From: Thalassotalea nanhaiensis
GTDB lineage: Bacteria; Pseudomonadota; Gammaproteobacteria; Enterobacterales; Alteromonadaceae
Assembly: GCF_031583575.1 (NCBI RefSeq)
Contig: NZ_CP134146.1
Location: 3,782,001-3,846,000 of the forward strand
Direction: 5' to 3'
Length of the DNA: 64,000 nt
Part shown: positions 30,730-41,182 of the stretch, one piece after another
How positions within the stretch are numbered: position 1 is the first letter of the stretch
How the letters are laid out: each line of letters opens with the position of its first letter
Position numbers and translations under genes: made by a program
Notes under the pieces: model-generated
Told to the model about the DNA's origin: nothing
Databases searched by the model: none
The model's input: only the letters and a program-made list of their open reading frames with translations

Positions 30730-31212
30730 TCAGCGTACCTGCAATTGACGACGAACTTTTCTTAATAACAAAAACACCACCGGCCAAATAGCCGCACTGG
30801 TTATTACTGGCTTTAAATAACTAATTGAAAAATCAACATCCAAAATAAAGCGTTGAATCCAGAAAATAATCAAATGATACAGGGCTGTTAGTAAACCGAT
30901 GATCAGTGACTGTTGCCAGAGAGAAAAGTTACGGATTTTCTGAAAATTATTAACAATCACATAAGCAACCAATGCCGTTGCAAATGCATTAATGCCAAGT
31001 ACAGAGCCAAGCAATACATCAAGAATAAAACCAACCAGCCAGGCAAATATAACATTAACTCGATTGGGTAGCGCCAAGCTCCAGTATGCAATAACCAACA
31101 AAGCCCAGTTAGGCCTAAATGCATCTGCACCAATCGGCATAGGCATAATAGTTAACATTAGAGAAATAATGATGGTAATAAATATCACCAGGTTATTGCT
31201 TCTAGCTTTCAT
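30730..31212 (-). CDS. mreD: Rod shape-determining protein MreD
   Basis: Small hydrophobic inner-membrane protein (160 aa, about five membrane segments) of the elongasome. Overlaps the end of mreC by 11 bp, as expected for coupled translation in mreBCD. Confidence 0.94.
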   Translation of the reverse strand: MKARSNNLVIFITIIISLMLTIMPMPIGADAFRPNWALLVIAYWSLALPNRVNVIFAWLVGFILDVLLGSVLGINAFATALVAYVIVNNFQKIRNFSLWQQSLIIGLLTALYHLIIFWIQRFILDVDFSISYLKPVITSAAIWPVVFLLLRKVRRQLQVR

Positions 31213-32080
31213 TGTTTGCCCCCTTACTTTCAGGAGGTAATGGCTGTAGATTACTGCCTTGCTGGTTAGGCCAAATTAATAGCAAATATCGTAACCGGTT
31301 CATTTCAACTAATGGGGTAATTTTAATTCGAGCAAATTCTTTATTTGGGTTTTCCGACACATAAGAAACTTCTGCCACAGGATAACCTTCAGGAAATTTC
31401 CCACCTAACCCAGAAGTCACTAATAAGTCTCCAACTTTAATATCAGTTGAATTTGGGATATGGCTGACTTCCATCTGACTGACACTACCTGTACCTTTAG
31501 CAATCACCCTAATTCCGTTACGGTGTACTCTTAATGGTATTGCATGGGTAATATCGGTCATTAACAATACTCGTGAATTATTAACACCAACATGCAAAAT
31601 TTGTCCAACAACCCCTGTTTCATCAATAACAGGTTGACCTTCGTATATACCATCAGATAACCCGCGGTTTATGACGACTTGTTGTGAATAAGGGTCACTA
31701 TCTACGGCTAGGATCTCCGCAACGATTTTTCGGTAGTCACTTCGCAATGGCGAAGCAAGTAATTTACGTAATCGGTCGTTTTCTTGTTGCAAAATATCGA
31801 GTTGTAATAACTTCTCATTCAGCAGTAGTTCATTCATTTTCAAACGTTCGTTATCAACCATTAACTGCTTGCGAGAAACGATGTTTTCAGAAGCGTAGTC
31901 CATTACTTTTTTAGGAGTATTTGCTAAATATTGTAATGGGCTAACCAACGACTGGAGGTAACCCCTTGCCACTTCAAAACTTGCTAATTTATGATCGAAA
32001 TATATGAATACACAAGACAACGCAAGCGCGAATAAAATGCGCCTGTGACTGGAATATCCTTCTAAAAAAATTGGAGTCAT
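31202..32080 (-). CDS. mreC: Rod shape-determining protein MreC
   Basis: Bitopic elongasome protein linking MreB to the periplasmic cell-wall enzymes. A membrane segment at about residues 12-30 is followed by a coiled coil (about 65-112) and the beta-rich MreC domain (about 120-270). 292 aa. A small hairpin separates it from mreB. Confidence 0.95.
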   Translation of the reverse strand: MTPIFLEGYSSHRRILFALALSCVFIYFDHKLASFEVARGYLQSLVSPLQYLANTPKKVMDYASENIVSRKQLMVDNERLKMNELLLNEKLLQLDILQQENDRLRKLLASPLRSDYRKIVAEILAVDSDPYSQQVVINRGLSDGIYEGQPVIDETGVVGQILHVGVNNSRVLLMTDITHAIPLRVHRNGIRVIAKGTGSVSQMEVSHIPNSTDIKVGDLLVTSGLGGKFPEGYPVAEVSYVSENPNKEFARIKITPLVEMNRLRYLLLIWPNQQGSNLQPLPPESKGANNES

Positions 32081-32091
32081 AAAAACCGCAA

Positions 32092-32109
32092 AGGCAGCTT
32101 ATGCTGCCT
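32092..32109 (-). other. Hairpin in the mreB-mreC gap (possible attenuator)
   Basis: 7-bp perfect stem AGGCAGC/GCTGCCT with a 4-nt loop, between mreB and mreC. On the minus strand it is followed by TTTGCGGTTTTT, a weak terminator-like tail. It could lower transcription of mreC and mreD relative to mreB. Confidence 0.5.
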
Positions 32110-32135
32110 GTTGTTTAAGTTATTTAAAAATTTAA

Positions 32136-33227
<1,092 letters not shown>

Positions 33228-33240
33228 TTACAAATGAACT

Positions 33241-33269
33241 GATATTTTTCAATTTCTACCAAAAGTCAA
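33241..33269 (-). promoter_or_regulatory. Predicted promoter of mreB
   Basis: On the minus strand TTGACT (33269-33264) and AATATC (33246-33241) are separated by 17 bp, giving a sigma-70-like promoter about 60 bp before the mreB start. The -10 is a weak match. Confidence 0.4.
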
Positions 33270-33342
33270 TTTTGGGGTAAATTATTAGAAGATATAATAC
33301 CCTAGTAACGACAAAAATGTACCGTGAAAATAATAAAAATGC

Positions 33343-33381
33343 TCAAAAAAATCTGCTTTTTTGAGAAAAACTTGTTTTTTC
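33343..33381 (-). terminator. AT-rich hairpins downstream of mshQ
   Basis: Two short A/T-rich stems (TCAAAAAA/TTTTTTGA at 33343-33364, then GAAAAAC/GTTTTTC-type at about 33365-33381). They would fall at the end of the mshCDOPQ transcript. They are weak for a terminator because the stems lack G and C. Confidence 0.3.
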
Positions 33382-33418
33382 AAAGTTATAGGTTAGTTCG
33401 ACAGAGCAATCACTAATA

Positions 33419-36400
33419 TTATTTGTCTATTTCTCGTTTATTTATGATCCTGCCACTATTGTTATAACGCCCAAAAGTTGCGACTGCAGTAGGATTTTCT
33501 GTAAATGTACCATCATTTATTCCTGACCAATCAAATTTGAACCAAGTTGGCACATCATAAGTCACATTCATCTCACCTTGATTACCTACACCAGGTGCGA
33601 CTATTTGTAAGGATCTATTTTCTCCTTCGGTAAAAGTACTAATGCCTCCGACGACAGAAGTAGGATCAAGAGTCAGACGACTTAAACTCATTAGTGCTTG
33701 GTCAACGATGGTGCAATTGCCATTTTCTGCGACAACAAAACTTCCCTCATCGAAGTACTGCAGCTGCATTGGTTGAGTTAAATTGGACGTTTCAGGGCCA
33801 AAGCTGTTTTGAATACGCCAACGAGCAAATCTAATTTCGATATCAGTTACTGTCGTATTCTCTACAGAACTGATATCACTGCCACTTAAATCAGTGTAGG
33901 TTGTAGAGATGCCATTACTATCTTTAATTTCGTTAACATTAAATTCTAATTCTGCGATGAATGGTGAAACTAACGAATTTTGATCTCGAACATAGACAAA
34001 GTCATCCAAGGTAGATAACTGATAATTTACAATGCCAGAGTCTACAGCTTCTGTTTTGGGAACAAACACTCCATTATTCAGTTGAGCACTGACAGCGAGT
34101 AATGTATTTTGGCTACCTAGCTGACTTGCATCAGAAGTTGGCGCATCAATATTAACTTCATCGGTAATGTCAGCAGACTGCAATGGAAAAGCCATAAATT
34201 CATTTATATAATTTTTGGTTATCACTCCTTGGGCATTTTTTGGCGTAATACGTAGTTCAGGATTTACCAAATAATGAATTGCTCCCAGAGTAGGTGCTGC
34301 ATTTACCATTTGTCCTGTATAGGCGTATGCATTACACAATGTTGTTAAGGTTCCCTGAACGTTAGGATCAGATATTTGTTCAAAATGATGTGGGGTGAAA
34401 TCACCTACAGAAATTGCATCACCCGTAATCATCATTCCCTGATAATTTGAATCTCTAAACTCTACCGACAAAGTCCCAACTTCAGAATATATTGCAGCCG
34501 AATCAGTAAACTGGCCTAAATTAAAGCTAGCCGGTAAAATTTCAGCACTACGCCAATTATCGGTTGTACTCGCTAGTTGCGTTACATTATTGAAGGTTAG
34601 AGTGCCATCACCGCCTAATATGGGATCAATAGGCGCTAAGCGTTTTGAATTTATTTCGATTGAGTTATTTGTTTCTGGAAGATAATTTTCAGTGATACTT
34701 CCATCAGCACATTGTGCTTCTACCGACAAATTAAAAGCCAACCCTGATTTTTCGGTGTTACTTCCATCTAAAGGCAAAGCTGAAGACGTTGTTGCAACTG
34801 CGGTTAATTTTGCCGGATAAAATAAAATATCCTCGCTGCCATTGAGTACAAGCCCTGACAGGTCACCAGATGATTCAACGTAGTTAGCGTTTAAAGCAAG
34901 TAAACCACTATCACGATAATTAAAGTCATTTATGATAGCTGCACTGTTACTATTAAAATTCACTACAAAGCTTTTATCAACGCCAGCAACAGCCATATCA
35001 ACCCCATTAATAGAGGGCAATGTGGAGCCTGTTATAGGATTACTGTAGTTAAAACTAAAATTGATATTTTTATTACCAACTAACGCGCCAACGCATTGCT
35101 TAGTAACTTCATCTTTTTTAACTGCTTTTATTAACACTTGTGTACTCAAACAAGACGTTGCATCTAACGCCTCAAGCACAAAACCAGCATCGGCAAAAGT
35201 TAATTGGCAAGAATCTGAATTATCTGATGTATTCAAACAAAGGTAATCATCAGACAAAGATAATATTGCTGGAGTAATAGGGTCGACATGAACAAAACTG
35301 GCATTATCACTGATGCCATCTACAATACTCACCGTTTGTCCCACACCGTTAACGGATAAAATTACATCGGTCGTTATTGAAGTATCGATGGTTGTACAAG
35401 TTGCATCTGTACAAGCAATAATCTCTATCGGCTCTGCTTCGCACGTTAGGCCTTGTCCATCATGTTTAATTTGATAAATACCGCTTAAAGTGGCAGGCAA
35501 AATAGTTATATCACTAATGCCTTCACCTACATTTGCAGCTGAAGAGCCAAATACGACACCTTGAAAGTATCTTGTCACCAAGTCAGGCACAAGCACAGAA
35601 TCAACTTCTACTTCGGTACTTGATTCACCGATAAAAATATTAAACGTATCCACCCTGCCAATGTAGTGATCATCGACAAGGGCAGTACCATCTTCCGTTC
35701 GAAAGTCAAAACTTACAATTTGATCAAATGTTGTACTATTTCCATTTTTATCGACCATAGAGACAGTTAGAGTTGCAGTTTCTCCTTGAGTAACCTCAAC
35801 ACTATCAATAATCAAATAAGGGAAACTAGGATCATCATTGCCATCACCTGGAGAGCTACAACTAGGTGAATTACATACAACTGGTACCCAAAAACCTGTT
35901 CCATCACCAATTCGATGGATAGATTTAGTACTATTATCTGATATCGCTAACTTAGGGTAAGGATAAGGGCAATCTGCGACAGGAAACTGATTTAATACGC
36001 CATTTACTGTTAAGTAATCAACATCAGCACCGTTTTCATCCAGAAGCCTTAAATCAAAGCCATTAGTGAAATCAACAAGCTCAGCATTATACTCTTGTGG
36101 ATCTATGCCATCTTCTGCGAGAAATATCCAAGGACAATCATCACAAAGCTTACCGGCGTTCGTTAACGGGATTAACTCACAAGTATTTGTACTATCACAA
36201 AGTGATAGCTGCCATGTATTCACTGGAAATGCATCGAGATCTTCACCAATAATCTTAACTTCTATAAAGCCTGTTGTAGGATTATTACCTTGACCTGGTA
36301 TTCGATAAACTTCATTAATAGTTACTTCACCGATATAAGGTGAACATGTTGCGTATACGTTTTGAATAAGCAACATTAAAGCTAAACCCAAAAAGTAAAT

Positions 36401-36436
36401 GGCAACATTGCTTTTATATTTATTATTAACAACCAA
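33419..36436 (-). CDS. mshQ: MSHA biogenesis protein MshQ (large extracellular protein)
   Basis: 1005-aa exported protein at the end of the MSHA locus. A signal peptide ends near NVYATC. It is followed by a lamin-tail-like segment (about residues 30-150), a Calx-beta-like domain (about 205-295: GETATLTVSMVD, TAL, DDHYIG), and a long beta-rich C-terminal region typical of MshQ (DUF6701-type). Many Cys pairs suggest an extracellular, disulphide-rich fold. The start is a TTG at 36436, just after mshP. Role in Vibrio is undefined; a tip adhesin is my inference. Confidence 0.8.
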   Translation of the reverse strand: MVVNNKYKSNVAIYFLGLALMLLIQNVYATCSPYIGEVTINEVYRIPGQGNNPTTGFIEVKIIGEDLDAFPVNTWQLSLCDSTNTCELIPLTNAGKLCDDCPWIFLAEDGIDPQEYNAELVDFTNGFDLRLLDENGADVDYLTVNGVLNQFPVADCPYPYPKLAISDNSTKSIHRIGDGTGFWVPVVCNSPSCSSPGDGNDDPSFPYLIIDSVEVTQGETATLTVSMVDKNGNSTTFDQIVSFDFRTEDGTALVDDHYIGRVDTFNIFIGESSTEVEVDSVLVPDLVTRYFQGVVFGSSAANVGEGISDITILPATLSGIYQIKHDGQGLTCEAEPIEIIACTDATCTTIDTSITTDVILSVNGVGQTVSIVDGISDNASFVHVDPITPAILSLSDDYLCLNTSDNSDSCQLTFADAGFVLEALDATSCLSTQVLIKAVKKDEVTKQCVGALVGNKNINFSFNYSNPITGSTLPSINGVDMAVAGVDKSFVVNFNSNSAAIINDFNYRDSGLLALNANYVESSGDLSGLVLNGSEDILFYPAKLTAVATTSSALPLDGSNTEKSGLAFNLSVEAQCADGSITENYLPETNNSIEINSKRLAPIDPILGGDGTLTFNNVTQLASTTDNWRSAEILPASFNLGQFTDSAAIYSEVGTLSVEFRDSNYQGMMITGDAISVGDFTPHHFEQISDPNVQGTLTTLCNAYAYTGQMVNAAPTLGAIHYLVNPELRITPKNAQGVITKNYINEFMAFPLQSADITDEVNIDAPTSDASQLGSQNTLLAVSAQLNNGVFVPKTEAVDSGIVNYQLSTLDDFVYVRDQNSLVSPFIAELEFNVNEIKDSNGISTTYTDLSGSDISSVENTTVTDIEIRFARWRIQNSFGPETSNLTQPMQLQYFDEGSFVVAENGNCTIVDQALMSLSRLTLDPTSVVGGISTFTEGENRSLQIVAPGVGNQGEMNVTYDVPTWFKFDWSGINDGTFTENPTAVATFGRYNNSGRIINKREIDK

Positions 36437-36438
36437 AG

Positions 36439-36867
36439 TTATAAATTCCTAGCATCTATCTGTAAAGTTCTGCTCGTAGTAATATCGCCACTTGTACATG
36501 TTCCTGTGCTTGTGATTGTATAATAACGTGTATCGCCCTCGACAAAATCACTACATTGCAAACTTTCTATTTGGCATTGCTCTAGCCCTGCCACCTGTAG
36601 AATAGGAACATTATTAAAATCAACATTAGCACACTCTATAACTCCAGATGAAAGAGGGAATATTTGCTGTAGCCCCCATTGTAAACCTGAATCTGCTGCC
36701 GCATATGCTCGTAAGCCAATCACTTCATAAGAAATATTCTCTGTTGAGCTACCAACCATTCTCACCAGAACTGCTGCGAACAAACTAAAAATGACCAGCA
36801 TGAAAACCGCCATTATTAAACTCGCTCCTTTCTGCTTGGTTAACAGTAATGGGTTTCTAGGGTACAT
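36439..36867 (-). CDS. mshP: MSHA biogenesis protein MshP (PilX-like minor pilin)
   Basis: 142 aa with an N-terminal hydrophobic helix (KGASLIMAVFMLVIFSL) resembling PilX-type minor pilins that lack the Glu5 class-III leader pattern. Overlaps the end of mshO by 11 bp. The order mshC-D-O-P-Q is that of Vibrio. Confidence 0.85.
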   Translation of the reverse strand: MYPRNPLLLTKQKGASLIMAVFMLVIFSLFAAVLVRMVGSSTENISYEVIGLRAYAAADSGLQWGLQQIFPLSSGVIECANVDFNNVPILQVAGLEQCQIESLQCSDFVEGDTRYYTITSTGTCTSGDITTSRTLQIDARNL

Positions 36868-37684
36868 TGGTTATGTGCACTCCATTACTAAAGAATATGG
36901 TTTCATTATTACGAGTGAAACTAAGGTCAATTTGCGCGATAGCCTTAGTTGAATTATACGAAAATGGTAAACAACTACCGTTACATACATCAATATGTTC
37001 CGCCATTAAAACGCCATCAGTATAAATTGATTGGTTATTCAAAAAGCCTTGATCATCTTTTCTTAATAATCTGCTATTGATAACACAATAACTTACCGGT
37101 TCAGCAACAATAAACAACCTATTATTGGGCGAGTCGGCAGCAAATGTCATTGGATTAGCTAGAGTAATATCCCAAGAAAAATCACAATTGGGCTCACAAC
37201 TGCTTTCATTTGTATCTGTAGTAGTATCAACATTACTAATTAAAGACGATTTACTTACACTTAAGTTATATACGTCATTAGCCTCTATCGGATAAACAAC
37301 AACCCGATCAGAATTAATAAAAGTGTATGGTGTGCTCGCTTTAACAACTTCAATAGCATCGCTTACAGGGTCGGTAATTGTTGCTAGAGATAAGTAAACA
37401 TTATTACTTTTAATGGGTACAAACTCCAAGCATTGGCTGGTGCCATTAGCTAAAATCCGTATTGAATTTGGTAAAGCATCTCGTAGCTCTCGGTTCAGTC
37501 GTTCTACTGCAAAACGAGCATCTGAAATTAGCTCATCTCGATTTGAAACATTGTTATAAACATTTGAGCCAATATTGATAACACCAATAAAGCCTACAGA
37601 AATAATTCCTAAAATAGCAATAACCAAAACCAATTCAATTAGTGTAAAGCCCTTGCATTGTTTATTAGTAACACTAGTCATCAT
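36857..37684 (-). CDS. mshO: MSHA minor pseudopilin MshO
   Basis: Type IV prepilin-like protein, 275 aa, with the KGFTLIELVLVIAILG prepilin cleavage and methylation motif after an 11-residue leader. The PilW/GspJ-like body carries several Cys. ATGA overlap with the mshD stop. Probably part of the pilus-tip initiation complex, by analogy to minor pilins. Confidence 0.88.
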   Translation of the reverse strand: MMTSVTNKQCKGFTLIELVLVIAILGIISVGFIGVINIGSNVYNNVSNRDELISDARFAVERLNRELRDALPNSIRILANGTSQCLEFVPIKSNNVYLSLATITDPVSDAIEVVKASTPYTFINSDRVVVYPIEANDVYNLSVSKSSLISNVDTTTDTNESSCEPNCDFSWDITLANPMTFAADSPNNRLFIVAEPVSYCVINSRLLRKDDQGFLNNQSIYTDGVLMAEHIDVCNGSCLPFSYNSTKAIAQIDLSFTRNNETIFFSNGVHITNVP

Positions 37685-38241
37685 TCAAAGTTAGCCTTAT
37701 AGGTTGCCAGTGTTATAGGAGTCCCTAAAGGAGTCGTTACCGTTATCGTGATCAATTTTGCTAAAGCAGAATTGTCGATCACGCCACTATAGCTGTCTGA
37801 TGAGCCACCATCATAATCATTATCATATTGCACACTAACCAGAACAGAAAAATTCCTATAGCGCTCTGAAACATCATTACCTAAAGCATCTTCAATACTT
37901 GTAAGACCGTTGTAATCATCGACATCATTAAAGGTAGTCCTGTTTTCACCTTCTTTGCCTAAAACGGTTGAACATGGTTGAAAACCGGTTTCATTACAGC
38001 GCAAAAAACCACCGCTTAGATCTGAGTTTTGATCAAACGCTTTTGACGTTATCTCATTCATTAAGGATTGCCCCAGCTCTGCGGCTCTGATCAAATGAAT
38101 TTGATCGGCACTTTCTTTTTCTTTAGGCAACATGGCCGCCATCATAAAACCAATGGCGACTACCATTACGGTCATACCAATGACTAGCTCAATAAGGGTA
38201 AAGCCTTGCTGATATTTAGTTGATTTTAGATTAACAATCAT
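37681..38241 (-). CDS. mshD: MSHA minor pilin MshD
   Basis: Prepilin-like protein (186 aa) with QQGFTLIELVIGMTVMV at the N terminus. The frame extends upstream to an ATG at 38286 inside mshC, but ATG 38241 has an AGGG site 8 nt before it and gives a prepilin leader of normal length. It overlaps the last codons of mshC. Confidence 0.87.
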   Translation of the reverse strand: MIVNLKSTKYQQGFTLIELVIGMTVMVVAIGFMMAAMLPKEKESADQIHLIRAAELGQSLMNEITSKAFDQNSDLSGGFLRCNETGFQPCSTVLGKEGENRTTFNDVDDYNGLTSIEDALGNDVSERYRNFSVLVSVQYDNDYDGGSSDSYSGVIDNSALAKLITITVTTPLGTPITLATYKANFE

Positions 38242-38698
38242 GGATATAGCCCTGACTTTCAATACAGAGTAATGCACTATCATCACTGCTTAATTCAATA
38301 ATACAACCACTGCCACATTCAGCTACCCTACCTAAAGAATCAAATGTTAACGTGCTTGCGCCAGATAATTGCACAGTGGAATCTATAGGAATAGCAAAGC
38401 CGGTATATTCATTCTGCCAATTGGGGATTAATGTGTGAGTTGAACAATTTGATGATGCACCATAGCCATCACTATTAACGATTATTTGATGACATGAGTT
38501 GCTATCGGTTTGTTGCATGGCTTGCTGTTGCATTAACCGTAAACTTGAGATCATCTGGTCGCGATAAACGAAGGAGTCAAAACTGCCACTGCCAATCATT
38601 TTAGGCACAACAGTAATAGCCAAAATACTGATAATCAGTACGACTACAACGAGTTCAATTAATGTAAAACCACTACCGAAGGATTTACTTTTTTCCAA
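38231..38698 (-). CDS. mshC: MSHA minor pilin MshC
   Basis: Prepilin-like protein (155 aa) with GSGFTLIELVVVVLIIS after a short leader. It starts with TTG at 38698, preceded by AAGG. First gene of mshCDOPQ. It is cut off from mshA by pglL on the other strand, so its promoter must lie in the 152-bp gap 38699-38850. Confidence 0.87.
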   Translation of the reverse strand: MEKSKSFGSGFTLIELVVVVLIISILAITVVPKMIGSGSFDSFVYRDQMISSLRLMQQQAMQQTDSNSCHQIIVNSDGYGASSNCSTHTLIPNWQNEYTGFAIPIDSTVQLSGASTLTFDSLGRVAECGSGCIIELSSDDSALLCIESQGYIHDC

Positions 38699-38850
38699 TG
38701 TTCAGCCTTAACTGTTTACTACAACAATCACTATCTAGAGAAAGTTTAAAGATTTATAAAAAATATAGTGTTATTAATAATATAGCATAACAAAGATTAA
38801 ACTTTTTTTATTGGCTATACTGAGGTTATTCGTAATAAAAATAAATTAAA
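38699..38850. promoter_or_regulatory. Divergent control region of mshC and pglL
   Basis: AT-rich 152-bp gap between two genes pointing away from each other, so it should hold promoters for both mshCDOPQ and pglL. A TATACT hexamer near 38815 could be a -10 for pglL. I cannot assign a convincing -35. Confidence 0.45.
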
Positions 38851-40584
38851 ATGTTAAGCCTTTACCCTAGATTCCGTTTCGTATTATTACTGTTTTTTAT
38901 TTTTGCCATGCACTTCACCCTACTCACACCGGGTGGCTCAGGTTTATATTTACCATTTAATGTAATGAGCTGGATATTTGTATCCATATTAATCGCCCTT
39001 GGACTTTGGCAAATTGCTGTTCAGAAAGAGATCCGACTTCACAAATTACACATTTTTATATGCATCGGCTTTGCACTTATGTGCATACCGATGTTTTATG
39101 AAGGAGAATTTAGCGATTATGCCATTCCTAGACTGTTAGGCTTATTGACAGGCTTAGTATTTTTAGTTGCGATAAATCAATTTCAACTTTCTCAAAAACA
39201 AAACAATGATGTGCTGTTTCTCATTCTAATCGGGGTATCAATATCGGCATTGGTCAGCTTGGTGCAATATTATTTCGTTACAGAGCCTAGCACTTGGCCA
39301 GGTTATACACCTGGTGCTACTAGACCAATAGGTTTATTTTTACAGCCCAATGTTATTGCCAGCTTTTTAGCCACAGGGTTAATTTTAGCCGCGTATTTAT
39401 TTACAACAATTACGCCAACTGAACAAGAAAAATGGCATAAGCCACTTTTAGTGTTTATCTTGTTTTCAACACCTTTATTACTTGTTCTTTTACAGTCTCG
39501 AGTAGGTTTTTTAGGTGTGATAGTTGCTCTAATTCTACTACTACCATTTATATGTAAACAAAGCGTCAAAAAAACACTATTGGTATTATTAATCATTATC
39601 AGTGGCATAAGCGCAGCATTTATATCAACCACATTTATTGATACTCAAGACAGAGGCGCCGAAATCTATAAAGATGCTGGCGCGCGTTCAGACATATATC
39701 GTGTATCTGCTCATATGATATACAACAAACCTTTAACAGGGGTAGGTTACGGTGATTTTGAACGAAAATATAGAGAATTTCATCTTGCCATAATGAACGA
39801 AAACCCTGACTTGCTTATGCCGCTCGATAAATTAGACCATCCTCATAATGAAATTTTACTCTGGGGCGTAGAAGGAGGCATTGTCGCAATATTGGGGTTG
39901 TTGATATTCGCATTAGGCTATTTTTATTTGTTTGCCAATATTAAGGCTAGAACAGCATTTGCCTATATTGCTCTGCTCACCCCTATATTGTTACATACTC
40001 AAACCGAGTACCCTTTTTATCACTCAGTACCACATTGGGTGGTGTTTCTATTGTTGATTAATTTTACTCAACAAGGTTTAACCTCGTTTTCGCTTAAGCC
40101 AGTGCCGCAAACGTTTTTAGTTAAATTTATCGCAGTAATCAATTTAGCAATCATCATCCCATTTATGCTAACCACGTTTCATACCGGTTATTTATTAAAG
40201 GAATATGCTAAGTCTGAACCCCATGATGAAGCGTTTATTCACAGGATTATTAATCCGCTACCATGGAAAGCTCTGACAGAACGTGTGACCTACAATCACA
40301 GGCTAGAGGTTGGCTTTGCTAATCACGACCCACAAGCTTTGATAGATTATATTGAATGGGGTCGAACATTCGTATTGCTAACACCTAGAGAAGAAGTTTA
40401 TCAGAATATGATCACCGCAATTCAAACGTTGCATAATATTGGTAAGCCAGTAGATGATAACGTATCAATATCATTAATCTTAGACGCTGAAAAATTGTAT
40501 CCTGAAAAAGAGGTATGGGGCTTGGATGCTGTTAAGAAAGTTGTACTTGAAAATAACCAAGATCAAAAAAGCCTACCGAAGTAG
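38851..40584 (+). CDS. PglL/Wzy-family O-oligosaccharyltransferase
   Basis: 577-aa polytopic membrane protein. The N-terminal segment with PGGSGLYLPFNVMSW is typical of PglL_A protein-glycosylation ligases. A Wzy_C/O-antigen-ligase core follows, including the HPHNEILLW motif near residues 329-337 with the essential-type His, then a C-terminal Wzy_C_2-like region. Enzymes of this type move a lipid-linked glycan onto Ser/Thr of pilins in the periplasm. Sitting inside the MSHA locus, between mshA and mshC and on the opposite strand, it likely glycosylates MshA (inference). An O-antigen ligase role is the alternative. Confidence 0.82.
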   Translation: MLSLYPRFRFVLLLFFIFAMHFTLLTPGGSGLYLPFNVMSWIFVSILIALGLWQIAVQKEIRLHKLHIFICIGFALMCIPMFYEGEFSDYAIPRLLGLLTGLVFLVAINQFQLSQKQNNDVLFLILIGVSISALVSLVQYYFVTEPSTWPGYTPGATRPIGLFLQPNVIASFLATGLILAAYLFTTITPTEQEKWHKPLLVFILFSTPLLLVLLQSRVGFLGVIVALILLLPFICKQSVKKTLLVLLIIISGISAAFISTTFIDTQDRGAEIYKDAGARSDIYRVSAHMIYNKPLTGVGYGDFERKYREFHLAIMNENPDLLMPLDKLDHPHNEILLWGVEGGIVAILGLLIFALGYFYLFANIKARTAFAYIALLTPILLHTQTEYPFYHSVPHWVVFLLLINFTQQGLTSFSLKPVPQTFLVKFIAVINLAIIIPFMLTTFHTGYLLKEYAKSEPHDEAFIHRIINPLPWKALTERVTYNHRLEVGFANHDPQALIDYIEWGRTFVLLTPREEVYQNMITAIQTLHNIGKPVDDNVSISLILDAEKLYPEKEVWGLDAVKKVVLENNQDQKSLPK

Positions 40585-40589
40585 GCTTT
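40568..40589. terminator. Bidirectional terminator between pglL and mshA
   Basis: 9-bp perfect stem AAAGCCTAC/GTAGGCTTT. The pglL stop codon lies in the right arm. On the minus strand the loop is a C(UUCG)G tetraloop, followed by TTTTTTGATC, making a strong terminator for mshA; on the plus strand only TTTATTT follows. Confidence 0.85.
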
Positions 40590-40612
40590 ATTTCAAGTTC
40601 TGGTTTAGGGTA

Positions 40613-41056
40613 TTAACAACCGGTTGTTGTTGCTACAACACCTGGTCGAACTTCTGAATCACTAGTTTCACTGTAAACAACCTGACATTCCGCTAGCGTT
40701 TCAGCATCTTCATGTTGGAAAGTTCCTGCTGCACCTGATGCCTCAACAATACCACTGTCAGTACTTAGTTCAATTAACTCACTAATAGAATTATTTGTAG
40801 GCCAGCCAAAAGCAAGTGCTATAGAAGCTCCACCAACATCAATGTTACCCGTGTCTGAAGTCTCACCTTCAATTAATGCTTTAGCATGCGCTATATCAGC
40901 AGCAGAATTAATCGAACCTTGTACACCTTTGATCACTGATTCACGAGCATCGCCAGTTAAGTCGATAAACTTCGGTGCAGCCGTTGCGGCTAAAATACCT
41001 AAAATTACGATTACGATTACTAATTCGATTAGTGTAAAACCTTTATTGTTGTTCAT
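40613..41056 (-). CDS. mshA: MSHA major pilin MshA
   Basis: Type IVa prepilin, 147 aa: six-residue leader then FTLIELVIVIVILGILAATA, with Glu at mature position 5. Two Cys near the C terminus (about residues 126 and 147) form the usual disulphide loop. The ribosome site AAGGGG before the ATG is strong, fitting a highly expressed pilin. A dedicated terminator follows and a 126-bp gap separates it from mshB, so it may have its own promoter. The neighbouring PglL-type enzyme suggests O-glycosylation. Confidence 0.93.
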   Translation of the reverse strand: MNNNKGFTLIELVIVIVILGILAATAAPKFIDLTGDARESVIKGVQGSINSAADIAHAKALIEGETSDTGNIDVGGASIALAFGWPTNNSISELIELSTDSGIVEASGAAGTFQHEDAETLAECQVVYSETSDSEVRPGVVATTTGC

Positions 41057-41182
41057 TCAGAACCCCTTGATAAATATTTAAATTCGTTGTTAATTAAGTT
41101 AATAGCGCCATTGTAAAAGAAAAGTTAACCCTAAGTTGTACTCAATTGTAACAATAGAGTAACAGCTGGTACTTACCATTAA

